From: Treponema sp.
Lineage (GTDB): Bacteria > Spirochaetota > Spirochaetia > Treponematales > Breznakiellaceae
Length of the DNA stretch: 46,825 nt
NCBI GenBank assembly: GCA_009787775.1
Contig: WQSQ01000008.1
Location: 1 to 46,825, forward strand
Direction: 5' to 3'
The translations under genes and the position numbers were made by a program. This document shows positions 26,669 through 35,100 of the stretch, in pieces (within the stretch, counting starts at the first letter, position 1; every line of letters starts with the position of its first letter). The notes under the pieces were generated by a model that did no database searches, was not told where the DNA came from, and saw nothing but the letters and a program-made list of their open reading frames with translations.

Positions 26669-27442
26669 TTACAATCCTGTAGGAATATCAATAAATTCAG
26701 CATCAATGCCAAGCCCGGAAATACAGTGACGCATAACGGCCTGAACTCCCCAGACTTCGGTACTATAGTGTCCGCCTGAAATCATGTTTAATTTTTCTTC
26801 AAGGCATTTATGGTATATGCTGTGCCTGCTTTCGCCTGTTACAAACAAATCAATCCCTTCTTCGATTGCTTCGTTCGCGTTATCAGCAGCGCCGCCTGAA
26901 ACGACGGCCGCGTTCGCGCATTCGCTTTTCCCAAACGGGAAAACGCTTAAAGGCGGCCTGTTAACAAAACTGATTTTCTTTACAGCATCATCAATCTTTA
27001 CAGGTTTTGGAAATGTTCCCTTATAGCCGATCTTGCGCCCATGATATGAGCCAAAAGGCTGGATATTCTCCAATCCCAGAAGCTGCGCAAGAACTGCGTT
27101 ATTTCCAAGTACTGGATGCTGATCGAGAGGCAGGTGAACGCCATAAAGGCAAATATTGTTATCCAGAAGAAACTTGATCCGCCGCCTGAGATTCCCGGCT
27201 ACTCTTAGAGGTGTTCCCCAAAAAAGCCCGTGATGAACAAAGAGCATACCAGCTCCCATAACCGCAGCCTGTTCAAATGTTTCAAGGGCGGCATCTACTC
27301 CAAATGCAATTTTTCGGACTGCGCTGCCGTCATTATCGATCTGGATTCCGTTTTGGGAATCATCAATGGAAGAAAATCCTTCGATATCCAGAACGCTTTT
27401 AAAAAAGGCATCAAGCTGAGCTGTTGTCATTTCTTTACTCAT
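26669..27442 (-). CDS. NIF3/YqfO-type dinuclear metal-centre protein
   Basis: The 257-residue protein has the NIF3 family blocks DDSQNGIQIDN, GVDAALETFEQA, FVHHGLFWG (metal-binding His pair), GVHLPLDQHPVLGNNA, VVSGGAADNANEAIEEGIDLFVTGE in the usual order, and GGHYSTEVWGVQAV near the end. Members form toroidal hexamers with a dimetal site; although annotated GTP cyclohydrolase I type 2, the function is uncertain. The start is MSKEM or the next Met (27430); neither has a strong ribosome site. Confidence 0.92.
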   Translation of the reverse strand: MSKEMTTAQLDAFFKSVLDIEGFSSIDDSQNGIQIDNDGSAVRKIAFGVDAALETFEQAAVMGAGMLFVHHGLFWGTPLRVAGNLRRRIKFLLDNNICLYGVHLPLDQHPVLGNNAVLAQLLGLENIQPFGSYHGRKIGYKGTFPKPVKIDDAVKKISFVNRPPLSVFPFGKSECANAAVVSGGAADNANEAIEEGIDLFVTGESRHSIYHKCLEEKLNMISGGHYSTEVWGVQAVMRHCISGLGIDAEFIDIPTGL

Positions 27443-27500
27443 AAAGGCAGTATACAGTAATAAAAAATGAATGTCATGTTACAAGAGACAATTAATATTG

Positions 27501-27537
27501 GACTTGTAGGGGAACCTGGTTGGTTCCCTTACAAGTT
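27501..27537. repeat. 16-bp stem-loop upstream of the xylanase promoter
   Basis: Positions 27501-27516 pair with 27522-27537 around a TGGTT loop; only two pairs are G-U. The arms contain ACTTGTA and GGGAACC. No T-run follows on either strand, so a simple terminator is unlikely. Position 25 bp before the xylanase -35 box would allow a regulatory role. Confidence 0.6.
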
Positions 27538-27561
27538 ATGCCGTGTCATACGATAGTTGTC

Positions 27562-27590
27562 TTGACATGGGTGAATCTCATCTGTAAATA
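27562..27590 (+). promoter_or_regulatory. Promoter of the GH10 xylanase gene
   Basis: TTGACA (27562-27567), 17-nt spacer, TAAATA (27585-27590). The ATG at 27622 is preceded by AGAGGAA, so this gene has a normal leader of about 25 nt with a ribosome binding site. Confidence 0.6.
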
Positions 27591-27621
27591 TATTATTAAT
27601 ACAAAACAAGAGAGGAATATT

Positions 27622-28698
27622 ATGATAAAAAAAACAATATTGGTTCCATTGTTTTTCATAATACTCTGTACAGCCGCCTGCGAAGATAAAACAGCGCTGA
27701 AAACGATATATAAAAATGATTTTTTAATCGGGAATATTATCACTCCAGCCTATATGGACGGTGATAATTTTGACCTGTTAAAAAAACATTTTAACATTGT
27801 AACATGCGAGAATGATATGAAACCTGATCGTCTTGCTCCGGCAAACAAGGGCGGAGCATACAGGTGGACGGAAGCCGATCGCATGGCTGACAAGGCAAAA
27901 GAAAACGGTATGCAGGTTCACGGTCATGTTCTTGTATGGCATTCCCAATCCCGCGCATGGTTTACGGCGGGAACAGCGGAAGAAGCAAAAGAGAACATGG
28001 TCAACCATATCAATACTGTACTGGATCATTTTAAAGGCAGAGTAGTTTCATGGGATGTCGTAAATGAAGCAATGGGGGACAGCATTACAGATCCTTCAGA
28101 CTGGAGAAGCAGCCTGCGAACTAACAGCGGCTGGTACAGAACGCTTGGGCCGGACTTTATAGAACTCGCTTTCAGAACCGCGCGCGAGGCAGATCCGGAT
28201 ATTATTCTTTATTATAACGACTACGGTCTGAATAACCGTAATAAAGCGGCAGCTGTCAGGAATATGGTTAAGGAAATTAACGATAAATACAAAGCCGAGG
28301 GCAATAGCCGAAATCTGATTGACGGAATCGGTATGCAGGGACATTACGGGCTTTGGCTTAATATTGGTGATGTACGCAATTCTCTGGAACTATTTTCGGG
28401 AATTGGAGTTGAAATATCCATAACCGAGCTTGATGTTGAATCGCGCCAGACAAACTCAAGTGAATGGGGAGTAAACAGAAATTCTGTAATGCCGGAGCCG
28501 CAAGCTCAGGCGCAGGCTAATCTTTACGCAGCGCTCTTCCGCCTGTTCAGGGAATACAGAGACAAAATAGCACGGGTAACATTCTGGGGAATGGACGACA
28601 AGAACAGCTGGAAATCAGTCGGGAATCCCTGTCTATTCGACGGAAACATGGAACCTAAACCTGCGTTTCTTGCAGTTTCAAATCCGGATGATTATTAG
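27622..28698 (+). CDS. Endo-1,4-beta-xylanase, GH10, lipoprotein
   Basis: The 358-residue protein starts with a lipoprotein signal (FFIILCTAAC, Cys20). The catalytic domain fills the rest: HGHVLVWHSQS at about 100-110, the acid/base Glu149 in WDVVNEAM, YYNDYG at 198-202, GIGMQGHYG, and the nucleophile Glu269 in SITELDVE, with the family end VTFWGMDDKNSW. It should cut xylan backbone at the cell surface or in the periplasm. A longer frame from 27520 lacks a site; ATG 27622 has AGAGGAA and follows a good promoter. It supports a plant-polysaccharide lifestyle. Confidence 0.95.
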   Translation: MIKKTILVPLFFIILCTAACEDKTALKTIYKNDFLIGNIITPAYMDGDNFDLLKKHFNIVTCENDMKPDRLAPANKGGAYRWTEADRMADKAKENGMQVHGHVLVWHSQSRAWFTAGTAEEAKENMVNHINTVLDHFKGRVVSWDVVNEAMGDSITDPSDWRSSLRTNSGWYRTLGPDFIELAFRTAREADPDIILYYNDYGLNNRNKAAAVRNMVKEINDKYKAEGNSRNLIDGIGMQGHYGLWLNIGDVRNSLELFSGIGVEISITELDVESRQTNSSEWGVNRNSVMPEPQAQAQANLYAALFRLFREYRDKIARVTFWGMDDKNSWKSVGNPCLFDGNMEPKPAFLAVSNPDDY

Positions 28699-28759
28699 TA
28701 TAAAACATTTTATTACAGAGTAAACCAGAACTTCAGCTCCGTTAAAGATTAAAGGACAT

Positions 28760-28795
28760 AAAAAAACCGCATAAACTTTTCAAGCATATGCGGTT
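28760..28795 (-). terminator. Rho-independent terminator of the small membrane gene
   Basis: Minus-strand stem AACCGCATA (28795-28787 paired with 28773-28765), 13-nt loop, followed by seven U residues (28766-28760, partly in the stem). It lies about 70 bp after the stop of the gene ending at 28866. It may also act, less well, against read-through from the xylanase gene. Confidence 0.75.
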
Positions 28796-28865
28796 CTTTG
28801 TGAACGGCAGGAGCTGCACGAGAAGACGGAATAACTTCTTCGGACACCTCTGCTGTAAGTAGCTG

Positions 28866-29261
28866 CTACCTGTTGCCCTTTCTGGCTGTAATAAGGAGAG
28901 AACCGAGAACCATTGTATGAACACCCAATCTCTGTAACATGTACCAGATAGTAGTATTGCCGGGACTTGTAACCCACGAAATAATACCAATGACGATATA
29001 CGCTGCCCAGATAACCGCAAGACCCAACGCAATATAATCCAAAATGCGAATGGTTTTGCCAAACATCTCAATTACTACCATAATACCTGCTATTAACGAT
29101 AAAACAGCAATTATCGTTGCAATGATTGACGGAAATTTCATTGTGCCAGTAAGTATTGTATGATAATCACCGCCACCCATTAATCCTAAAACACCATTTG
29201 CAATCAAATACAGCGCAACCGCAAGCTTCCACAGAAAAACTCCTATTCCATCCTTAAACAT
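28866..29261 (-). CDS. Small multipass membrane protein
   Basis: The 131-residue protein has four hydrophobic stretches (about 8-26, 40-62, 70-95, 105-125) and few charged residues; MFKDGIGVFLWKLAVALYL starts it. GAGAGG lies about 7 nt before this ATG; the frame from 29276 is longer but unsupported. It is not recognised. Lying between the two GH10-related genes, it may be accessory to them, but no link is shown. Confidence 0.6.
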   Translation of the reverse strand: MFKDGIGVFLWKLAVALYLIANGVLGLMGGGDYHTILTGTMKFPSIIATIIAVLSLIAGIMVVIEMFGKTIRILDYIALGLAVIWAAYIVIGIISWVTSPGNTTIWYMLQRLGVHTMVLGSLLITARKGNR

Positions 29262-29326
29262 AATTAAACCTCTCAAAATCAGTTTTAACTTAGATAAAAA
29301 TTTTTAAATTTCTATCAATAAGCACA

Positions 29327-29360
29327 GCTCAACGAGCCATATAACTCAACGAGTTATATG
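29327..29360. repeat. Two adjacent hairpins with CTCAACGAG cores
   Basis: GCTC-AAC-GAGC (29327-29337) and CATATAACTC-AAC-GAGTTATATG (29338-29360) stand side by side with the same loop and core. The second has a 10-bp perfect stem. No T-tract follows in the direction of the GH10-like gene, so classification as a terminator is doubtful. Confidence 0.55.
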
Positions 29361-29427
29361 AAAAATTCTATAATAGATAGTACGGAAATACAAGTAAAAA
29401 AAAGAAAATAGTTAAAAATATAATAAC

Positions 29428-31566
29428 TTATTCTGTAATTTTCTCATATTCACCGTTGAAAAATCCATTTAAATATGAATGTTCAATAATGAATTTATCC
29501 GGCTCCATTATACCGTAATATGCCTGACTTGCCATTTTTTCCTGATCGAACGGTACATAACTGTCCATTAGGCTTGCTCCGTATTGGCTCCAGATAATGA
29601 CATGATCAATATACTTTTTATATTTTTCAAACAATTTAAAAAGAAGCGCGTATTGATAACCGATTGAATCAGCCTGCTTTTGGTTTAATACCGCCGGAGC
29701 ATGAGCCTCTCCTCCAGGTGCGATATACGGCTGCCTCATGTCAACGCTTGAGTAGCTGATACAATCAAGCAGACCTTCATCTATTAGACTTGCAAACATG
29801 GCGGCTGATCGCCTGTTCTGACTGGCTGTAACAGGAGTAACAATTTCATGTCCCTGTATTCCCATACACTCAATCAAATTTCTGCCGTCATAGAGCGGAT
29901 CGTTTTTCCATTTAGCATTAAGTTCCTTAATCATATTGTATGCAACTTTTGCCCTGAACAAAACAAGAATACTGTAATCACTGTAGACAAGTATGGGAGG
30001 CTTTTCTGTAATGAAAGCGTCAATACTGCCATTATCATCATGATTATCCGTTTTCATGTATTCCGGTATTATTCCCGGATCGTTAAAATGGGTTTTGTAT
30101 TTGGCTGCCATCTGTGAATTGGGAACTGCAATATGTGCGAACTTAAACAGCAGATAAATATAATGATTTTCCATGTCGTTAATATCCAGATCAGTCATCG
30201 CCATAAGCCATGAAAGGTTTTTCATGGCGGATTTCCACTCATTGGGTTTAGCATTAATTATAGAGTCATATCTGCTTTCGTGAATTTCTTCTGACACAAC
30301 ACTAAATGAATGAAACGGGATAATACCCCGTTTTTCGCTTGAATCATATCTTGCATCTGTTGTCATAAAGTGCCGCATTACATACAGGACATGATTAAAC
30401 AACAGTCTGCGGGCAGCATCCCTGCTTACTTTAATATACGGTCCTGTTGCATTATTACCTCCTGTATAAAACAAACAGTCAGATTTCCATTGCATGGAAG
30501 TAACATTTTCAGGAATAATCTGCCACATCCACGGAGGCGACTGATTAGTCCATGCCAGACAATGGCCGTGTAATTTATATTTTGCTCCCGAATCCCTGAT
30601 ACTAATGTAAGCATCGTCAGGCATGTTCCATTCCGGCCCTTCACCGTCAAATTTGAATTTAAAATCCGGATATTCGTTCCTGAGCCATATTGGAGGTCTT
30701 ATATGACAATCCGGAGTAAGATTGTCCTTATCAACAAAAATTTCATAGTGGCGGGCCCTTATTGAATCGGGCGCAATGGTTCCTGTCCCTGAAGTGCCAA
30801 TAAGAAAATATCCGTTATCAGGGTTATACTTTCCTTTAATTGGATTGACATCCATAAAACTTTTTATATTAACCGCATCAGGTATATCCGACTCGCCTGT
30901 TTTTATCTGCGTTAGCAGGATATTTCCGATCATAATTTGATCGCCGTTCAGCTTTGCACCGATTTCTGTGTGCAGATCGATATTCATGTATTCCCAGCTT
31001 CCGGATGTTACCGGAACTGCCGCGTAAACAGATCTCTTATACCATGTGTCTCCGTTATAAAAACCTGCTCTGTCCGATCTTATTATTTCGATACTGTCCA
31101 AATCGGAGGCTCTTATATAAATCTGTGTTCTGCTGCTTCCGGCAAAACCGTTAACCCCCTGTTTCCCTTCGCCGCCGGAAGAGGTAGACCAGATTTCAAA
31201 TCTCATATATTTCCCGACTGCACTGACAGGGTAATAAAGATCAAATTCAATAAATGTATGGCTGCTTATGGTTACAGGGGGATTGATTGGTATTCTCATA
31301 CCGAATCCGCCGAAGGATTTTCCTGCAAAGGCAGGATCAAAAAAAGAGGTAAGTAAAATAAGGCTGCCGCTGCCAAAGGGATTTATAATTTGTGAAAAGC
31401 TGCTGTTAACATTAGGAAGAACCCGCCCGTCATTGGTACGCCAGGATTTCCACGCAGAAAAATTATTTTCCAGATCAAATTTAAAAATTGTATTGTGCTT
31501 TAGATCTGAGCCGGATACGGTAATATTTTGAAAATTTATACTGTTTACGCTTTCCTTTTGGATCAT
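29428..31566 (-). CDS. GH10-like protein lacking the catalytic nucleophile
   Basis: The 712-residue protein has an N-terminal beta-sandwich-like part (about 25-230, FDLENNFSAWKSW...) and a GH10-fold part from about 330. HGHCLAWTNQS, LVYSDYS, NLIECMGIQGHE and the C-terminal IDHVIIWSQYG align with the xylanase encoded nearby. At the acid/base site it reads VVSEE (Glu426 kept, preceding Asn changed to Ser). At the nucleophile TEL is SSV (Ser607), and the His of VWHSQ is Thr340. A large insert separates the two sites. No signal peptide: an in-frame TAA lies 27 nt before the first Met. A non-hydrolytic, cytoplasmic role is inferred; binding or regulation are possible. Confidence 0.75.
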   Translation of the reverse strand: MIQKESVNSINFQNITVSGSDLKHNTIFKFDLENNFSAWKSWRTNDGRVLPNVNSSFSQIINPFGSGSLILLTSFFDPAFAGKSFGGFGMRIPINPPVTISSHTFIEFDLYYPVSAVGKYMRFEIWSTSSGGEGKQGVNGFAGSSRTQIYIRASDLDSIEIIRSDRAGFYNGDTWYKRSVYAAVPVTSGSWEYMNIDLHTEIGAKLNGDQIMIGNILLTQIKTGESDIPDAVNIKSFMDVNPIKGKYNPDNGYFLIGTSGTGTIAPDSIRARHYEIFVDKDNLTPDCHIRPPIWLRNEYPDFKFKFDGEGPEWNMPDDAYISIRDSGAKYKLHGHCLAWTNQSPPWMWQIIPENVTSMQWKSDCLFYTGGNNATGPYIKVSRDAARRLLFNHVLYVMRHFMTTDARYDSSEKRGIIPFHSFSVVSEEIHESRYDSIINAKPNEWKSAMKNLSWLMAMTDLDINDMENHYIYLLFKFAHIAVPNSQMAAKYKTHFNDPGIIPEYMKTDNHDDNGSIDAFITEKPPILVYSDYSILVLFRAKVAYNMIKELNAKWKNDPLYDGRNLIECMGIQGHEIVTPVTASQNRRSAAMFASLIDEGLLDCISYSSVDMRQPYIAPGGEAHAPAVLNQKQADSIGYQYALLFKLFEKYKKYIDHVIIWSQYGASLMDSYVPFDQEKMASQAYYGIMEPDKFIIEHSYLNGFFNGEYEKITE

Positions 31567-31579
31567 TTTATATATGTTA

Positions 31580-31608
31580 ATTGTAACATGTTATTGGCAT
31601 GTATGCAA
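31580..31608 (-). promoter_or_regulatory. Promoter of the GH10-like gene
   Basis: TTGCAT (31608-31603), 17 nt, TACAAT (31585-31580), then 13 nt to the ATG. The leader would be about 6 nt. No Shine-Dalgarno is present. Confidence 0.5.
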
Positions 31609-31627
31609 AAGCTTGATCTATTATTAA

Positions 31628-31672
31628 TAAGAGCTTTTTCCGAAACCAACCTGGTTTTGGAAAAAGCTCTTA
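31628..31672. repeat. Long palindrome, GAGCTTTTTCC family, copy 1
   Basis: A 21-bp stem (one G-U) with a 3-nt loop: arm AAGAGCTTTTTCC, then AAACC around the centre. It shares GAGCTTTT..CCnAAACC and GGTTTTGGAAAAAGCTC with the palindrome at 36404. It lies between the LuxR-family stop and the GH10-like promoter. No T-run follows, so a repeat element fits better than a plain terminator, though it may work as one. Confidence 0.8.
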
Positions 31673-31717
31673 AATAAGTTTTATATTATCCCACGAGGAT
31701 AACAGCTTGTTCCGTTT

Positions 31718-34354
31718 TTAAATAATCTTTCTGTCAACCGCGGCGCGAATGGCTTCAGGCAGACTGAATACACCTAATTTATCATAGATTGAATTAATTG
31801 CTTTTTTTACCGTGTTAATTGAAAGATTCTGATTGTCCGCTATCTCATTACGCGAAAATCCATCCGAAAGATCTTTCATGATGTCGGTTTCCCGCCTTGT
31901 CAGAATTACTTCTTTCCTGATGTTATTGGACAATTTATATTCAGATATATTTTTAAATTTCCGTTTCGCGTAGGCTGATGATTTTCGGTTAATGTCTTCC
32001 AGCCATTTTTTTGGAATTAGGCATGTGTTATCATTCATGCAGTTATCTTTAATAACGGCAGTTGTTAATGTTCGAATGTCCTTCTCGTATTTGGCGAACA
32101 TCACAATGATATTGTTTGATTCTGCCAGATGCCAGGCTTGTTCGAGCGCTGTGATTGCTTCATTCCGCCGTTTAAGCCGGTAAAGGGACAGCGCCTTCAG
32201 CGTTGTTAATTCAATTTGACTTAATAAAATCGTTTGCTGTTCCGTAGAGTTTTCTATAAAAGCCAACAGTGCGCTGTACTTATGTGTTTTATAATGATAC
32301 TGCAGTTTTACGCGGTTAGCATAATTTTCCAGAAAAGACGGATGAGTATACGGTGAAAAATCACTTTTCAGCCAGTCTGGTATATGTTCGCATCTGTCCA
32401 GCGACAGTTGGTAATATCCGCAGGCGATATCGTACATAGTGTAACGGACTCCGTAATCCTCCTCGCTTATCATCGCTTCCATCTCTTTGAGTTTTACCGT
32501 TGCTTCATTAAGATCTCCGCGGAAAAAAGCGAGCTGCATCAGGTATATCAGGGCGCGGGTCTGTGTGAGATACTGTCCGCAGACGCGCGCTTTTTCTACC
32601 GATTGCTTAAGGTATTGCTCAGCATCATTTATCTGTCCGCGGCAAAAACACAGTTCACCGCGCGCAAGGTCGTCAAAACCGGTAAGAAAGCCTTTTCCCA
32701 GAATGGATGCGTAAGGAATTGAACGGGAAATGGCGTCAATGTATTCTTCCTGCGCGCCTTTTCGGTTTGTTCCTACCAGAGATGCCCATGCGCTCATCGG
32801 TATAATGTTAAATGAACCGATAGTCTTGAACGAAATTTTGCTGCAGCACTCTCCCATTTTTTTATAATACTTTTCAAAGTCATAAACATCAGTGTATGTG
32901 CACATGAACATTAATAAAATTGCCCAATTGCCGTAAATGGCAGTGAGAGCATGGTTTTTTTCGAATGATTCAGGCTGCGCTTCATAATTTTCTGCATACA
33001 TGCGGGCAAGAGCTATTGTACTTTCATCAAGCTGGCCTGTGTTTATTCTCAGTCTGATATGCATTCCCGGAAACATTATATTTTGGGACTTCGCTTCGTC
33101 AGGAGCGCTGTCAAATATGCGCAGCGCATATTTCGCCGTATCCGGCGGCATCTGTACATTCAGTGATCCTATTTTGTGCGCAATAGCACTGTAATCGCCG
33201 GACTTCTCGTAATAGGAAATTGCGTCTGTGTGATAACCGTTTGTGTCACACCACTCACCCGCAGTCTGGTATGTCTGTCTTCTCTCGTTTTCCGTTAACA
33301 CCTGTTCCTGTTTCTTCTTAAGGTAATCACGCAATAGATGATGGATCATGTAGGTATCCAGATTAAAATCATATCGTATATAAGCATTTACTGTTTCCAT
33401 TTCCCTAACGAGCGAATCATCTTTTGCCAATAATTTAATCAGACTGGCGGCAAGATGATCGATCAGCGAAATACGCAGCAGGAAACGCATGAGCGGCTCT
33501 GTAACAATATTGGAAATTTCCGCCTCGATAAGACGGTAAATGTTTTTCTTTGTCGCTTCGAGCGCGCTTCGTTCATACTTGCAGACGCTGTTTGCGCGTT
33601 CTTTAACCAAAGAACGTCCGATCATATTTATGGCAAAAGCCCATCCCTGTGTGTCATCGTAAATATTCCGTACATCTCCCCTCATGACAGGAAGATTAAT
33701 CTGGCTGAAGAACCCCGCGATTTCGTCTTCGGTAAAGCACAATGTATCTTCGCTGATTGTGACAGTGCGTTCAATAAGGTTCCTGTTTATCAGATAGAAG
33801 TCCGGCATGGTTCGTGAGATCAGTATTATGGCTACATTTGGCGGACATGAATTGAGTACCTGTTCAAAAAACCTGAGCAGGGCGGGATTGTGCAGCAGAT
33901 GGAAATCATCAAATACCCTGATGTGCTTACCAGGCAATGATGCCAATCCGCGCGTTATCGCAGAATATTTTAAATACGCTTCGTTAGTTTTGGGGAATCC
34001 TATTTCTTTTAAACGCGCTCCGGCTCTGGGCTGGGAAAAAGACATCATATTGGAAAAGCTTTCCCAAAAACGGGCTGTTACATTATCGTGCTCTGAAAGC
34101 TGAAGCCATATTGAAGCCGCTTTATACCTGGATAAAAATGAAAAAACTGCCCTTGTTTTGCCGTAACCTGCGCCGGCGCAGACGATAACCAGCGGATAAT
34201 TAACTGCTTTTTCAAATAACGCATTCAGGCGGGGGCGATCCAGATGAGCGCCAGTTTGATGAAAGATTCTTTTATCAGCGATTAAGTTCGGCATCAAGCC
34301 GACCTTTCTTCCGCTGATTCTTTTATTTATTAGATTATTTTGTGTTATAGCCAT
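31718..34354 (-). CDS. MalT-like LuxR family transcriptional regulator (LAL)
   Basis: The 878-residue protein has a P-loop GAGYGKT at 61-67 with a STAND-type region (VFDDFHLL as Walker B at about 140), a long helical repeat middle (TPR-like, about 370-800) and a C-terminal LuxR HTH: LTRRETDIMKDLSDGFSRNEIA followed by SINTVKKAINSIYDKLGV. Such large ATP-binding LuxR regulators bind an inducer and activate sugar or other catabolic genes. AGGAGAAGGA precedes the ATG. Neighbouring GH10 genes are plausible targets. The end of a small ORF overlaps its start. Confidence 0.92.
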   Translation of the reverse strand: MAITQNNLINKRISGRKVGLMPNLIADKRIFHQTGAHLDRPRLNALFEKAVNYPLVIVCAGAGYGKTRAVFSFLSRYKAASIWLQLSEHDNVTARFWESFSNMMSFSQPRAGARLKEIGFPKTNEAYLKYSAITRGLASLPGKHIRVFDDFHLLHNPALLRFFEQVLNSCPPNVAIILISRTMPDFYLINRNLIERTVTISEDTLCFTEDEIAGFFSQINLPVMRGDVRNIYDDTQGWAFAINMIGRSLVKERANSVCKYERSALEATKKNIYRLIEAEISNIVTEPLMRFLLRISLIDHLAASLIKLLAKDDSLVREMETVNAYIRYDFNLDTYMIHHLLRDYLKKKQEQVLTENERRQTYQTAGEWCDTNGYHTDAISYYEKSGDYSAIAHKIGSLNVQMPPDTAKYALRIFDSAPDEAKSQNIMFPGMHIRLRINTGQLDESTIALARMYAENYEAQPESFEKNHALTAIYGNWAILLMFMCTYTDVYDFEKYYKKMGECCSKISFKTIGSFNIIPMSAWASLVGTNRKGAQEEYIDAISRSIPYASILGKGFLTGFDDLARGELCFCRGQINDAEQYLKQSVEKARVCGQYLTQTRALIYLMQLAFFRGDLNEATVKLKEMEAMISEEDYGVRYTMYDIACGYYQLSLDRCEHIPDWLKSDFSPYTHPSFLENYANRVKLQYHYKTHKYSALLAFIENSTEQQTILLSQIELTTLKALSLYRLKRRNEAITALEQAWHLAESNNIIVMFAKYEKDIRTLTTAVIKDNCMNDNTCLIPKKWLEDINRKSSAYAKRKFKNISEYKLSNNIRKEVILTRRETDIMKDLSDGFSRNEIADNQNLSINTVKKAINSIYDKLGVFSLPEAIRAAVDRKII

Positions 34355-34503
34355 TCCTTCTCCTGCAATAAAGCTGCGATAAGCTCATACATTGCCATTT
34401 CATCTTTTTCCAGTTTGTTAAAGATGTCCTGAGAAGGGCCCGTCATCCGCCAGAGAAGCTCGTACAATTTGACACAATCAATCAACACCGAAATAATACG
34501 CAC
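34345..34503 (-). CDS. Possible 52-residue protein overlapping the LuxR start
   Basis: From GTG 34503 the frame reads VRIISVLIDCVKLYELLWRM, then TGPSQDIFNKLEKDEMAMYE and LIAALLQEKEWL, ending 10 nt inside the regulator gene (ATGGCTATAA). The composition is protein-like and helical. No Shine-Dalgarno was seen at the GTG. Directly upstream in the same frame stand a TAA and a 14-codon ORF MGCNNHCWSCGVFL, while another frame there encodes a hydrophobic WAVIIIVGVAVFS stretch, so this may be the 3' part of a frameshifted gene. Translation could couple to the regulator. Unrecognised. Confidence 0.4.
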   Translation of the reverse strand: MRIISVLIDCVKLYELLWRMTGPSQDIFNKLEKDEMAMYELIAALLQEKEWL

Positions 34504-34650
34504 ATCATACGGAGCAAAGTGGCCGTTTTACAGGAAAACACCGCAACTCCAACAATGATTATTACAGCCCATTTTAAAGTATCAGAGTATATATTTCAAT
34601 AGATTATTCGTTTTCCCTGATCTTTTTACGCCGGGTTAACGGTAGAGCGT

Positions 34651-35070
34651 TCATTTTCTCCTGCATAATCCATCCGCTCTTGCCATAAACTCATTCGAAA
34701 GCCGTTTTTCCCACTTAATGCACAGACTGACAGGCAGATGCGACTCTTTAAAGTCGTTTAACAGCGTTTGAATTCCCCGTATATTGGGATTTTTCGTAAC
34801 ATTGGCAGTATTTCCGTTAACCTTCGCGATTATTGCCTGAGAATCGGTGGTAAGAATATAATTATCAGGGTGATTTTTGGCGTACTGCATCGCGTGAATA
34901 ATCCCTTCGGATTCTGTATCGTCATTGCTGGTAGATGCAGAGATACCGTATTTCCCTGATTCTTCATGGATTATTTTGTTTTGTTTTACAACAACAAAAG
35001 CCCATTTCTCTGGTCCGCCGTCAGTGTATATGCAGACATATTTGGATGACTTCCCTTTCTTTGGACTCAA
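34651..35070 (-). CDS. RNase H-fold protein
   Basis: The 139-residue protein has the four acidic residues of RNase HI in order: Asp17 in IYTDGG, Glu53 or Glu55 in DDTESEGI, Asp76 in LTTDSQAI and Asp133 in RADGLC. It should therefore be able to cleave RNA in RNA-DNA hybrids or structured RNA, though it is shorter and more diverged than RnhA. The start is set at TTG 35070, with GGGGA eight bases before. It is in the same frame as the RNA ligase gene upstream, with only its TAA and nine sense codons between, none of them a standard start. Confidence 0.82.
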   Translation of the reverse strand: MSPKKGKSSKYVCIYTDGGPEKWAFVVVKQNKIIHEESGKYGISASTSNDDTESEGIIHAMQYAKNHPDNYILTTDSQAIIAKVNGNTANVTKNPNIRGIQTLLNDFKESHLPVSLCIKWEKRLSNEFMARADGLCRRK

Positions 35071-35100
35071 CCGGCGTTCCCCGCTGCCAATTCTATCAGG

